The notes under the pieces are model-generated. The model was not told where the DNA came from. It did no database searches and saw only the letters and a program-made list of their open reading frames with translations. The position numbers and the translations under genes were made by a program. 64,000 nucleotides of DNA from assembly GCA_011391745.1 (NCBI GenBank), contig JAABPX010000005.1:1-64000 (forward strand), read 5' to 3'. Each line of letters begins with the position of its first letter. Within the stretch, counting starts at the first letter, position 1. Shown here piece after piece: positions 31,354 to 39,444 of this stretch. This stretch comes from Comamonadaceae bacterium (GTDB taxonomy: Bacteria; Pseudomonadota; Gammaproteobacteria; Burkholderiales; Burkholderiaceae_C).

Positions 31354-32809
31354 CTTTTTGACCCTGCCCTTGCTGGCCGCCGCTTTGCTGGTGTTCATCA
31401 GTGTGGTGGCGGGTGTTCTGTCGGCGCGGGCGGGCTTTTCGTTTTTGTTGGTGTTTTTGCTCGCGGGCTCGCTGGCGGGTGAAGACGGTCCGGGCGGCTT
31501 TGTCTTTAACGACTTCAAGCTGAGTTATTGGGTGGGCAACGTGGCCTTGGCCGTGATCTTGCTCGACGGCGGCTTGCGCACCGAGTACAAAACCTTTCGC
31601 ACCGGTTTGCGCCCCGCCATCACCTTGGCGTCGTTGGGGGTGGTGTTGAGCGCGGCCATCACGGGTTTGGCTGCGCATTGGCTCTTGGGTTTGGATTGGT
31701 TCTTGGCGATGTTGTTGGGTGCGATTGTGGGATCGACCGATGCGGCGGCCGTGTTCTCTTTGTTGCAATCTTCTGGCGTTCGGCTCAACGAGCGCGTGGC
31801 CGCGACGCTGGAAATTGAATCGGGCCTAAACGACCCCATGGCGGTGTTTTTGACCATCGCTTGCATCACCTTGGTGTTGGGGCAGGCTTCGGGCCAAACC
31901 GTCACGGCCGGGGCGTTGTTCATGGCCTTTGTGCTGCAAATGGGTTGGGGCGCGGCCATGGGTTTGCTCAGCGGTTGGGGCTTGGCGCAGTTGCTGCGGT
32001 TTTTGGCGCGTTGGCGCGACACAGGCGGTGGCGTGCGTGCCCTGTTGGTTGTCTCAGCGGGTTTGGCGGTGTTCGCCGCCACCTCGGCGTTGCACGGCTC
32101 GGGTTTTTTGGCGGTGTATCTGATGGGCGTGATCACCGCCAATCGGGCGCGTTTGTTGGTTTCGCGGTCCTTGTCCGCCATGGACGGTTACGCGTGGTTG
32201 TCACAAGCCGGCATGTTTTTGTTGTTGGGCCTCTTGGTCACGCCCTCCGCCGTGCTCACCACCTTGTGGCCAGCCTTGGGCGTGGCCGTGGTGTTGATGT
32301 TGGTGGCGCGCCCGGTGGCGGTGTGGCTGTGTCTGAAGCCTTTTAAGTTTGAAGCGCACGAGATCAAATTCATCTCTTGGGTGGGCTTGCGCGGTGCGGT
32401 GCCGATTGTTTTGGCGGTGTTCCCTGTGATGGCCGGGGTGCCCGGCGCACAAACCTTCTTCAACGTGGCTTTTGTGGTGGTCTTGAGTTCACTGATTTTG
32501 CAGGGGGCCACCATCCCATGGGCCGCCAAACGCTGGCACGTGGCGCTGCCCGATTGGGACGACACCCAAGAGGCGCGGCAGGTGTTTGGCGATTTTGTGA
32601 TGAGCGCCGACGCCACCATGGGCGACTTCTGTTTGTTTTACGGCTTACCCACCCCCGACGAACCCGAGCAAGCCGTGGGCGATTGGCTGTTGGCGGCGTT
32701 GGGCAAACCCCCGGTGGAAGGCGACATGGCGCTGTGCGGCGCGGTGGAGGTGCATGTGCGCACCATGAAGGACGGACGAATCATGCAAGTGGGCATCAAA
32801 TTGGCATGA
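31337..32809 (+). CDS. Potassium/proton antiporter (CPA1, NhaP2/CvrA type)
   Basis: Multi-TM; GSTDAAAVFSLLQSSGVRLNERVAATLEIESGLNDPMAVFLT. Confidence 0.93.
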   Translation: MFAAHDFLTLPLLAAALLVFISVVAGVLSARAGFSFLLVFLLAGSLAGEDGPGGFVFNDFKLSYWVGNVALAVILLDGGLRTEYKTFRTGLRPAITLASLGVVLSAAITGLAAHWLLGLDWFLAMLLGAIVGSTDAAAVFSLLQSSGVRLNERVAATLEIESGLNDPMAVFLTIACITLVLGQASGQTVTAGALFMAFVLQMGWGAAMGLLSGWGLAQLLRFLARWRDTGGGVRALLVVSAGLAVFAATSALHGSGFLAVYLMGVITANRARLLVSRSLSAMDGYAWLSQAGMFLLLGLLVTPSAVLTTLWPALGVAVVLMLVARPVAVWLCLKPFKFEAHEIKFISWVGLRGAVPIVLAVFPVMAGVPGAQTFFNVAFVVVLSSLILQGATIPWAAKRWHVALPDWDDTQEARQVFGDFVMSADATMGDFCLFYGLPTPDEPEQAVGDWLLAALGKPPVEGDMALCGAVEVHVRTMKDGRIMQVGIKLA

Positions 32810-33633
32810 CCACCCCTCGCGCCTTGCCCACCCTGTTCGTCTCGCACGGCTCGCCCATGTTTGCCGTTGAACCTGGCACCACAGGGCCTGCTTTGTTCGC
32901 TTATGCACAAAGCCAATTCAGCGGCGAGGACTTGCGCGGCGTGTTGGTGATGTCGCCACACTGGATGGCACCCGAGCCGCTGATCATGGGGCATTCCAGT
33001 CCCGAGACTTGGCACGATTTTGGGGGCTTTCCCGAGGCCTTGTACGCACTCCAGTACCCCGCACCCGGTGCGCCCGAGTTGGCCCAACGGGTGCAAACCT
33101 TGTTGGCCCAAGCGGGCCATCGCGCACCGATCGACACGCAGCGCCCGCGCGATCACGGGGCTTGGGTGCCTTTGATGCACCTCTTGCCTGCGGCCCGCGT
33201 GCCGTTCATCCAAATCGCTTTGCCCACACACGCATCGCCCGTGGATCTGTACGCGATGGGGCAAGCCTTGCGCTCGCTCAAACACGAGGGCGTGCTGGTG
33301 GTGGGCTCGGGCAGCCTGACGCACAACCTGCGCGAATTTTTCAGCGAACCGGCCGAACACAGCAGTCCGCCCGAGCCGTACGTAACGGCCTTTGCGCGTT
33401 GGGTGGAGCGGGCCTTGGTGGCACAAGACCGAGACAGCTTGTTCGATTACCGCCAACGCGCCCCACAAGCCGCACGCGCCCATCCCACCGACGAGCACTG
33501 GCGCACCCTGTACTTTGCTCTGGGTGCGGCCGAATGGGGCACTGCGTTGGCACCGAGCGTGCACTACCTCAGCCGCGAGGTCATGCACCGCTGGCTGGCC
33601 ATGGACGCGGTGGCCTTTCATGCCCCGGCCTGA
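32806..33633 (+). CDS. Class III extradiol ring-cleavage dioxygenase (DODA/YgiD type)
   Basis: MTTPRALPTLFVSHGSPMFAVEPG; DHGAWVPLMHLLPAARVPFIQIAL; VGSGSLTHNLREF. Confidence 0.94.
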   Translation: MTTPRALPTLFVSHGSPMFAVEPGTTGPALFAYAQSQFSGEDLRGVLVMSPHWMAPEPLIMGHSSPETWHDFGGFPEALYALQYPAPGAPELAQRVQTLLAQAGHRAPIDTQRPRDHGAWVPLMHLLPAARVPFIQIALPTHASPVDLYAMGQALRSLKHEGVLVVGSGSLTHNLREFFSEPAEHSSPPEPYVTAFARWVERALVAQDRDSLFDYRQRAPQAARAHPTDEHWRTLYFALGAAEWGTALAPSVHYLSREVMHRWLAMDAVAFHAPA

Positions 33634-33652
33634 GCGCTGTTAAACTGTTTTG

Positions 33653-34039
33653 ATGTTCTTTTCCCGGATTCACCGCCGTTTCACCACTGGGCTGGCCCTG
33701 CTCGCCATGGTGATGAGCGCCTTGGCACCCACGGTGTCGCAGGCGGTGGTGATGTCGTCCGACCGGGGTGATTGGCTGGAGGTTTGCACCACCACCGGCG
33801 TTATGTGGGTCAAGGCCGATGCGACCGCCAATCACGACGAACCCGTGCCCTTGGCCGGTCACGAACAGGGCTGCGACGTTTGCACCCACACCGTCACCGG
33901 AGCCCCGCCCGTGCTCTCGGGTATCGCCACGCCAGTCATGGGCCAGCCCTCTGCACGGCCCCAGACGCTGGTCGCATCGGCACACCCCGCTGTGCTTTGG
34001 GCCCCGGCCCAATCTCGAGCCCCGCCCCTCTTCGCCTGA
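33653..34039 (+). CDS. DUF2946-type small protein (copy 1)
   Basis: N-terminal TM SALAPTVSQAV; GDWLEVCTTTGVMWVKAD...HEQGCDVCTH (Cys-containing DUF2946 pattern). Confidence 0.8.
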   Translation: MFFSRIHRRFTTGLALLAMVMSALAPTVSQAVVMSSDRGDWLEVCTTTGVMWVKADATANHDEPVPLAGHEQGCDVCTHTVTGAPPVLSGIATPVMGQPSARPQTLVASAHPAVLWAPAQSRAPPLFA

Positions 34040-34159
34040 TTCCAGGTCCGTCGGCGCTGCCCCTTGCGGCGGCCTTGACTGGGTCAACCTTGTCGCGCCT
34101 TGACGCTGTACAGGGTCCACTTCACCCCCGTTGTTTTTCGTTTCACTCAGGAGCATTCC

Positions 34160-34645
34160 ATGAAAAAACTCATCATCGCTGGCCTTTTGGCCGTCACCAG
34201 CACCGCTTGGGCACAAACCACCGTCAAGGTCGAAGACGCATGGGTGCGTGGCACCGTGGCTTCGCAAAAAGCCACGGGTGCGTTCATGCGCTTAACCCCA
34301 TCGGCCAACGCCCGCTTGGTCGCGGCCCAGTCGCCCGTGGCCGGTGTGGTGGAGATCCACGAAATGGCGATGGAAAAAGACGTCATGAAAATGCGCCAGA
34401 TCCCCGGTTTGGATTTGACCGTTGGCCGTACCGTGGAACTCAAGCCCGGTGGTTACCACGTCATGTTGATGGACCTCAAGCAGCCCCTGAGAAACGGTGA
34501 AAGTGTGCCCATCACCTTGGTGTTTGAAGACGCCGCCAAAAAGCGCTTCACACAAGACATCAAAGCCCCGGTCACCGCACTCGGTGGTGGCAACGGCCCC
34601 GCCGGCATGAAACAAGACATGGGCCACGGCACACACAAACATTGA
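34160..34645 (+). CDS. Periplasmic copper chaperone PCuAC (copy 1)
   Basis: Signal peptide; VKVEDAWVRGTVASQKATGAFMRLTPSANARLVAAQSPVAGVVEIHEMAMEKDVMKMRQIPGLDLTVGRTVELKPGGYHVMLMDLKQPL (Hx10M-x21-HxM arrangement). Confidence 0.95.
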   Translation: MKKLIIAGLLAVTSTAWAQTTVKVEDAWVRGTVASQKATGAFMRLTPSANARLVAAQSPVAGVVEIHEMAMEKDVMKMRQIPGLDLTVGRTVELKPGGYHVMLMDLKQPLRNGESVPITLVFEDAAKKRFTQDIKAPVTALGGGNGPAGMKQDMGHGTHKH

Positions 34646-34667
34646 GCCCAGTCTTCTGGCCTTGACC

Positions 34668-35051
34668 ATGTTCTCCTCATCCTTCTTGCGCGCTTGGGTG
34701 CGCGGCCTCTTGGCCGTGATGCTCTTGGCCGTGCTCGCGCCAGCGGTGTCGCGCACGCTGGCGAGCACGCGGGTGGCGGGGGACTGGGTTGAGGTGTGCA
34801 CGGCCCAGGGCAGTCAATGGGTGCAATTGGGTGAGTCGTCCACTTCGTCAGAAGGCGAAGATTGGGACCATGCGCAGCACGCCTGCGGCTATTGTGTGTT
34901 GGCGAGCGAGCGTTTTGCGCCGCTGTTGCCCCAGCTGCCGGCCTTGGTGCCGACCGAGCCCATCCACCACGAGCCCACGCACCGCCGGTGGGTTTCTGTT
35001 GATCGCGACTCGCCCACACCCGGCGCAAGAGGCCCTCCGCACCTGAGTTGA
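34668..35051 (+). CDS. DUF2946-type small protein (copy 2)
   Basis: LLAVMLLAVLAPAVSRTLASTRVAGDWVEVCTAQGSQWVQLG...HAQHACGYC; paralogous to the 33653 ORF. Confidence 0.8.
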   Translation: MFSSSFLRAWVRGLLAVMLLAVLAPAVSRTLASTRVAGDWVEVCTAQGSQWVQLGESSTSSEGEDWDHAQHACGYCVLASERFAPLLPQLPALVPTEPIHHEPTHRRWVSVDRDSPTPGARGPPHLS

Positions 35052-35127
35052 ACCCTTCGTTGAAGTCCCTTGTTGGGCTTCAGGTTCTTTGGCTGTGTGC
35101 AAACCCGGCCTTGCTCAGGAGCGATTC

Positions 35128-35718
35128 ATGTTGATCCATTCATCCCGTGTTGGGCTGCGGTGTGCCAGCCAGCAGTCTGTTTTTTTGGCCGGTGAGTCCG
35201 GCCCTGTGTGGCGTGTGGTCGAGGGCATCGTGCGCATCGACCGCCAGAGCGGTACCTTGCGCCAGCCTGTCCAATTGGCCTTGCCCGGTGATCTCATCGG
35301 CACCGAAGCTTTGTGCGGTCGGTCTTATCAATTCAGCGCCGTGGCCTTCACGCCTTGCCGTTTGGAACCCGTTCGCCCCGACCCCAAAGCCAGCGCCGCC
35401 GAGCTTTTACAACAAGCCTTGTTGCAGCACATGACGCGCAGCTTGGACATGGCGCAGTTGCGCAGCGGCAGTGTGGTGCAGCGCTTGGGGCATTTGTTGT
35501 CGCTCATGCCCAACGCCGATCGGGCCGTCCTGCCCGCTTTGCGTGAAGTCGCGTTGCTGGTGGACGCCAAAACCGAAACCGTGTGCCGCGTGTTGGGCCA
35601 ACTCTTGCCCGGTCGTGGGCGACCCATGCCCGCCAAAAGCCCCTTGGCTTGGGCAAAAACACCCTCACTCAGCGACGTTTGGGCGGCCAACCATGCGCCC
35701 ATGGGCGTGGCGGCTTGA
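35128..35718 (+). CDS. Crp/Fnr-family-like transcriptional regulator
   Basis: cNMP-like fold (VVEGIVRIDRQSGTLRQPVQLALPGDLIGTEALCGRSYQFSAVAFTPC) and HTH LPALREVALLVDAKTETVCRVLGQLLPGR. Confidence 0.82.
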   Translation: MLIHSSRVGLRCASQQSVFLAGESGPVWRVVEGIVRIDRQSGTLRQPVQLALPGDLIGTEALCGRSYQFSAVAFTPCRLEPVRPDPKASAAELLQQALLQHMTRSLDMAQLRSGSVVQRLGHLLSLMPNADRAVLPALREVALLVDAKTETVCRVLGQLLPGRGRPMPAKSPLAWAKTPSLSDVWAANHAPMGVAA

Positions 35719-35728
35719 GGGCTTTAAC

Positions 35729-36223
35729 ATGAACCGCAAGACGTGTTTTCAATGGCTGAGCGCAGGCCTGTTGGCTTTGGCTTCGTGGACGGCGCAGGCC
35801 CACGGCAGCAAAGTCGGCGACATCCGCATCGACCACCCCTACGCCACGCCCACGCGACCCGGCATGGGCACGGGGGCGGTGTACTTCCGCAGCTTGCGCA
35901 ACACGGGCAAGGTCGAGGACCGGCTGGTCTCAGCCAACACGCCAGTGGCCGCGCGCGTGGAGTTGCACCGCATGCAGATGCAGGGCGAGGTCATTCGCAT
36001 GGCCGCGGTGCCCACCGTGGCGTTGCCCGCTGGCGTGACGGTGCCCATGAAACACGGCAGCCACGATGGCCACCACCTGATGCTGTTCGACTTGAAGGCA
36101 CCGCTCAAAGACGGCGACCGATTCCCCCTCACGTTGACGTTCGAGAAAGCCGGCACGGTGCAGGTTCAGGTGTGGGTGCAAACGCCTAGGCCTGGCAGCG
36201 GTGCGGCGCATCAACACCCTTGA
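35729..36223 (+). CDS. Periplasmic copper chaperone PCuAC (copy 2)
   Basis: IRIDHPYATPTRPGMGTGAVYFRSLRNTGKVEDRLVSANTPVAARVELHRMQMQGEVIRMAAVPTVALPAGVTVPMKHGSHDGHHLMLFDLKAPL; His-rich. Confidence 0.95.
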   Translation: MNRKTCFQWLSAGLLALASWTAQAHGSKVGDIRIDHPYATPTRPGMGTGAVYFRSLRNTGKVEDRLVSANTPVAARVELHRMQMQGEVIRMAAVPTVALPAGVTVPMKHGSHDGHHLMLFDLKAPLKDGDRFPLTLTFEKAGTVQVQVWVQTPRPGSGAAHQHP

Positions 36224-36244
36224 TTTTTTAACCAGGAGATTTTC

Positions 36245-37126
36245 ATGAAATTGCATTTGCTCACCTTGTTCATGGCCGCTGCGCTCACGGCGTGCGGCAC
36301 CACCCAGACCACCACGATGCAGTCCGTCACTCTGAATTTCGCGGCCGAGGTCAACGGCCAAGCCTTTGCTTGTGGTCAGCAGTACCCGGCGATCGGCACT
36401 ACGCAGTCGAGCATCACGCCCGCCGACTTCCGTTATTACGTGAGCGAGGTGCACCTGCTCAGCGCCGATGGCCAGGCCGTGCCAGTTCGTTTGGAGCAAG
36501 ACGGTGTCTGGCAGCTGGACAACATCGCCTTGCTCGACTTTGAAAACGCCAGTGGACCATGCCGCAACGGCACCGCACCGATGAACACGTCTGTGCGTGG
36601 TCAAGTGCCAGCCGGCACCTACACCGGTGTGCGTTTCACCTTGGGTGTGCCCTTCGCGCGCAACCATGGCGACCCCACCGTATCGCCCGCGCCCTTGAAC
36701 AACACGGCCATGTTTTGGAACTGGCAAGGCGGCTACAAATTCTTGAAGTTCGACACCACCTCCAGCGGCATCAACGCCGACAAACCGGCCGGCGTCACAC
36801 CCCAAGGCCCGGTCACGCGGTATTCGGTGCACTTGGGCAGCACGGTCTGCGCGGGCGAGAGCAAAACCCAAGCGCCCAGTGCGTGCCAAAACCCCAACCG
36901 CATCACCGTCACGTTCGATGCGTTTGACCCCGCTCGCCACACCATCGTGGCCGACATCGGACGCATCTTGGCCGGCGCCAACGTGGACGTGAACGCGGAA
37001 AAAATCTCGCCCGGTTGCATGAGCTTTCCCAAAGACGGTGATTGCCCTCCGGTGATGGGTGCGCTGGGCTTGGCCTACGACGGTGTGGCCGCCGCAGGTC
37101 CGCAGCGCTTGTTTGTTCAACGCTGA
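36245..37126 (+). CDS. mbnP: MbnP-like metallo-mystery-pair lipoprotein
   Basis: Lipobox LTACG; VTLNFAAEVNGQAFACGQQYPAIGTTQSSITPADFRYYVSEVHLL...NNTAMFWNWQGGYKFLKFD...CAGE...ACQNPNRITVTFDAFDP (four-Cys MbnP pattern). Confidence 0.9.
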   Translation: MKLHLLTLFMAAALTACGTTQTTTMQSVTLNFAAEVNGQAFACGQQYPAIGTTQSSITPADFRYYVSEVHLLSADGQAVPVRLEQDGVWQLDNIALLDFENASGPCRNGTAPMNTSVRGQVPAGTYTGVRFTLGVPFARNHGDPTVSPAPLNNTAMFWNWQGGYKFLKFDTTSSGINADKPAGVTPQGPVTRYSVHLGSTVCAGESKTQAPSACQNPNRITVTFDAFDPARHTIVADIGRILAGANVDVNAEKISPGCMSFPKDGDCPPVMGALGLAYDGVAAAGPQRLFVQR

Positions 37127-37135
37127 GCGCCAGCG

Positions 37136-38266
37136 ATGAAACGGGTGTGTGTGGCCATGGTCGCCTGGCTGATGCTGGGCGGCAGTGCGCTCAGTGGTTT
37201 TGACTGGGGCTTGCCCCAGTGGGTGCCGCCGCCGCTTGTGCCCGCCGACAACCCCATGAGCGCGGCCAAGGTCGAGCTGGGGCGGCACCTGTTTTACGAC
37301 CCACGCCTCTCGGCCAATGGCCAGATGGCATGTGCCAGCTGCCACCACCAAGACAAGGCCTTCACCGATGGCTTGGCCTTGTCACCGGGCGTGACGGGCG
37401 AGATGAGCCCGCGCAGCAGCATGGCGCTGGCCAATGTGGCCTATTGGCCCACGCTGACCTGGGCCAACCCTTTGCTCACGAGCTTGGAGGTGCAGTCGCT
37501 CATCCCGCTGTTTGGCGAACACCCGGTTGAGATGGGCATGGCCGGGCGCGAAGCGGAGTTGTTTGCGCGACTGAAAGCCGAGCCGGTGTACACGCGTTTG
37601 TTCGCGCAGGCCTTCCCCGCCGAGGCGCGGCAGGGCGATGCGGCGCTGTATTCGCTCGGCACGCTGACCAAGGCCTTGGCGACGTTTCAGCGCAGCTTGT
37701 TGTCGTTTGACAGCCCCTACGACCGCTACCAATACGGCCAACAGCCGCAGGCCATCAGCGCCGCCGCCAAGCGGGGTGAAGCGCTGTTCTTTGGCGAAAA
37801 GATGGAGTGTTACCACTGCCACGGCGGCTTCACCTTCAACGACAACGTGCAGCACCTGCGCTTGCCTTTGGCCGAATCGGGCTTTCACAACACGGGCCTG
37901 TACAACGTGGATGGCCAAGGCAGCTACCCCGCCGACAACCCGGGCATCGTGGAATTCACCGGCGAAGACAGCGACCGCGGCCGCTTTCGCACCCCGAGTT
38001 TGCGCAACGTGGCCGTGACCGCGCCCTACATGCACGACGGCTCCATCCCCACGCTGCAGCAGGTCATCCGCGACCACTACGCCTTGGCAGGTCGGTCGAG
38101 CGCTGTGACTGGCCAGCCCAGCCCCATGCGCAGCGAATTGCTGATGGGCTTTGATGTCAGCGATGAAGAGGTGAACGACTTGGTGGCGTTTTTGGAGTCG
38201 CTCACCGACACGGCGTTTTTGAACAACCCGCGCCACGGCAACCCCTGGGCGCAGGCCAGGCACTGA
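37136..38266 (+). CDS. mbnH: MbnH-like di-haem cytochrome c peroxidase family protein
   Basis: Two CxxCH motifs (CASCHH, CYHCHGG); GRHLFYDPRLSANGQMACASCHHQDKAFTDG; directly after MbnP. Confidence 0.9.
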   Translation: MKRVCVAMVAWLMLGGSALSGFDWGLPQWVPPPLVPADNPMSAAKVELGRHLFYDPRLSANGQMACASCHHQDKAFTDGLALSPGVTGEMSPRSSMALANVAYWPTLTWANPLLTSLEVQSLIPLFGEHPVEMGMAGREAELFARLKAEPVYTRLFAQAFPAEARQGDAALYSLGTLTKALATFQRSLLSFDSPYDRYQYGQQPQAISAAAKRGEALFFGEKMECYHCHGGFTFNDNVQHLRLPLAESGFHNTGLYNVDGQGSYPADNPGIVEFTGEDSDRGRFRTPSLRNVAVTAPYMHDGSIPTLQQVIRDHYALAGRSSAVTGQPSPMRSELLMGFDVSDEEVNDLVAFLESLTDTAFLNNPRHGNPWAQARH

Positions 38267-39385
38267 TCAAACGGTCTCGGGGTGCACCGCCACACCCGGT
38301 GCGGGCGTGGATTCGTCGTTACCCCCGCGCGCGAAGGTGACCACGTGGTCGACCTCGGCGCGGATGCCGATCCATTCGCCCACCGCGTGGTTGTGGTGCG
38401 AGGGCACGTGGGTCATCAGGGTTTCGCCGCTGGCCAATTGCAGCGTATACAAAAACTCCGAGCCCCGAAACGCTTTGCGCACGATTTGCGCTTTGACCGG
38501 CGCGTGGTCGTCGTGCACGATGTCGTCGGCGCGCAGCAGCACATCGCACTGGCCGGCTTCGTAGGCGCTGGGCAGCGGGCATTCGTCCATGTCTTGCAAG
38601 GCGCCGAGTGGGGTTTGCACCGACACCTCGTTGTTGACCAAGGTAATCGTGGCGGGTGCGAACACGCCGTGCCCAATGAACTCGGCCACGAAGCGGGTGG
38701 CTGGGCGGTGGTAGAGCGCGTAGGCGTCGTCCCACTGGTGCAGGTGGCCCTCGTGCATGACGCCGATCACGTCGCCAATGGCAAAGGCCTCCAGCTGATC
38801 GTGGGTGACCAACAGCGCGGTGGCTCCTGCGGCCTTCAGAATGCCGCGCACCTCGTGGGCCAGGCGTTCGCGCAGGTCCACGTCCAAATTTGAAAACGGT
38901 TCGTCGAGCAGCAACAGCCGGGGTTCAGGGGCCAAGGCGCGCGCCAAGGCCACGCGCTGCTGTTGGCCGCCCGAGAGTTCATGGGGGTAGCGCGCTTGCA
39001 TGCCGTCGAGGCCGACCAGCGCCAAGACATCGGCCACCCGTGCGGCGCGTGCGGCGCGCGGCAGTTGTTCGATACCAAAGCCCACATTGCGACCCACACT
39101 GAGGTGGGGGAAGAGGGCGTAGTCTTGGAACACCATGCCGATGCGCCGGTTTTCGGCAGGGGTATGGTGCGTGGTGCTGCTGACCACTTCTCTGTTCAAC
39201 ACCACTTGGCCGTTGGTGGCCCGCTCCAAACCGGCCACGGCACGCAGCAAGGTGGTTTTGCCGCAGCCCGAAGGGCCAATGAGCACCCCAATGTCGCCAG
39301 CTTCGAGCCCCAAGCTCACGCCATCTACGGCGGGGCGTTTTGCGCCAGGGTAGCGCACACTGAGCTGAGACAAGTTCAAGAACAT
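38267..39385 (-). CDS. ABC transporter ATP-binding protein, ferric (FbpC-like)
   Basis: VLIGPSGCGKTTLLRAVAGLE, ELSGGQQQRVALARALAPEPRLLLLDEPFSNLD; TOBE-like C-terminus; start ATG (rev) at 39385. Confidence 0.92.
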   Translation of the reverse strand: MFLNLSQLSVRYPGAKRPAVDGVSLGLEAGDIGVLIGPSGCGKTTLLRAVAGLERATNGQVVLNREVVSSTTHHTPAENRRIGMVFQDYALFPHLSVGRNVGFGIEQLPRAARAARVADVLALVGLDGMQARYPHELSGGQQQRVALARALAPEPRLLLLDEPFSNLDVDLRERLAHEVRGILKAAGATALLVTHDQLEAFAIGDVIGVMHEGHLHQWDDAYALYHRPATRFVAEFIGHGVFAPATITLVNNEVSVQTPLGALQDMDECPLPSAYEAGQCDVLLRADDIVHDDHAPVKAQIVRKAFRGSEFLYTLQLASGETLMTHVPSHHNHAVGEWIGIRAEVDHVVTFARGGNDESTPAPGVAVHPETV

Positions 39386-39397
39386 GCGTCTATTGTA

Positions 39398-39416
39398 GAT
39401 AAGTACAATTCTCATT
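39398..39416. promoter_or_regulatory. Candidate Fur box in divergent promoter
   Basis: gataagtacaattctcatt versus consensus GATAATGATAATCATTATC: 12/19 matches by eye, between the two divergent ABC genes. Confidence 0.5.
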
Positions 39417-39444
39417 TACCCACCCACCCCCCTTTGAATTGCCC

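Noticed and set aside
35052-35110. Hairpin gaagtccc-ttgtt-gggcttc before the Crp-like gene as a terminator or riboswitch
   Set aside because: Short, bulged and without a T-tract; too weak to call.
37136-38266. Ordinary detoxifying cytochrome c peroxidase
   Set aside because: Immediate linkage to an MbnP-type lipoprotein fits MbnH better, although the families are homologous.
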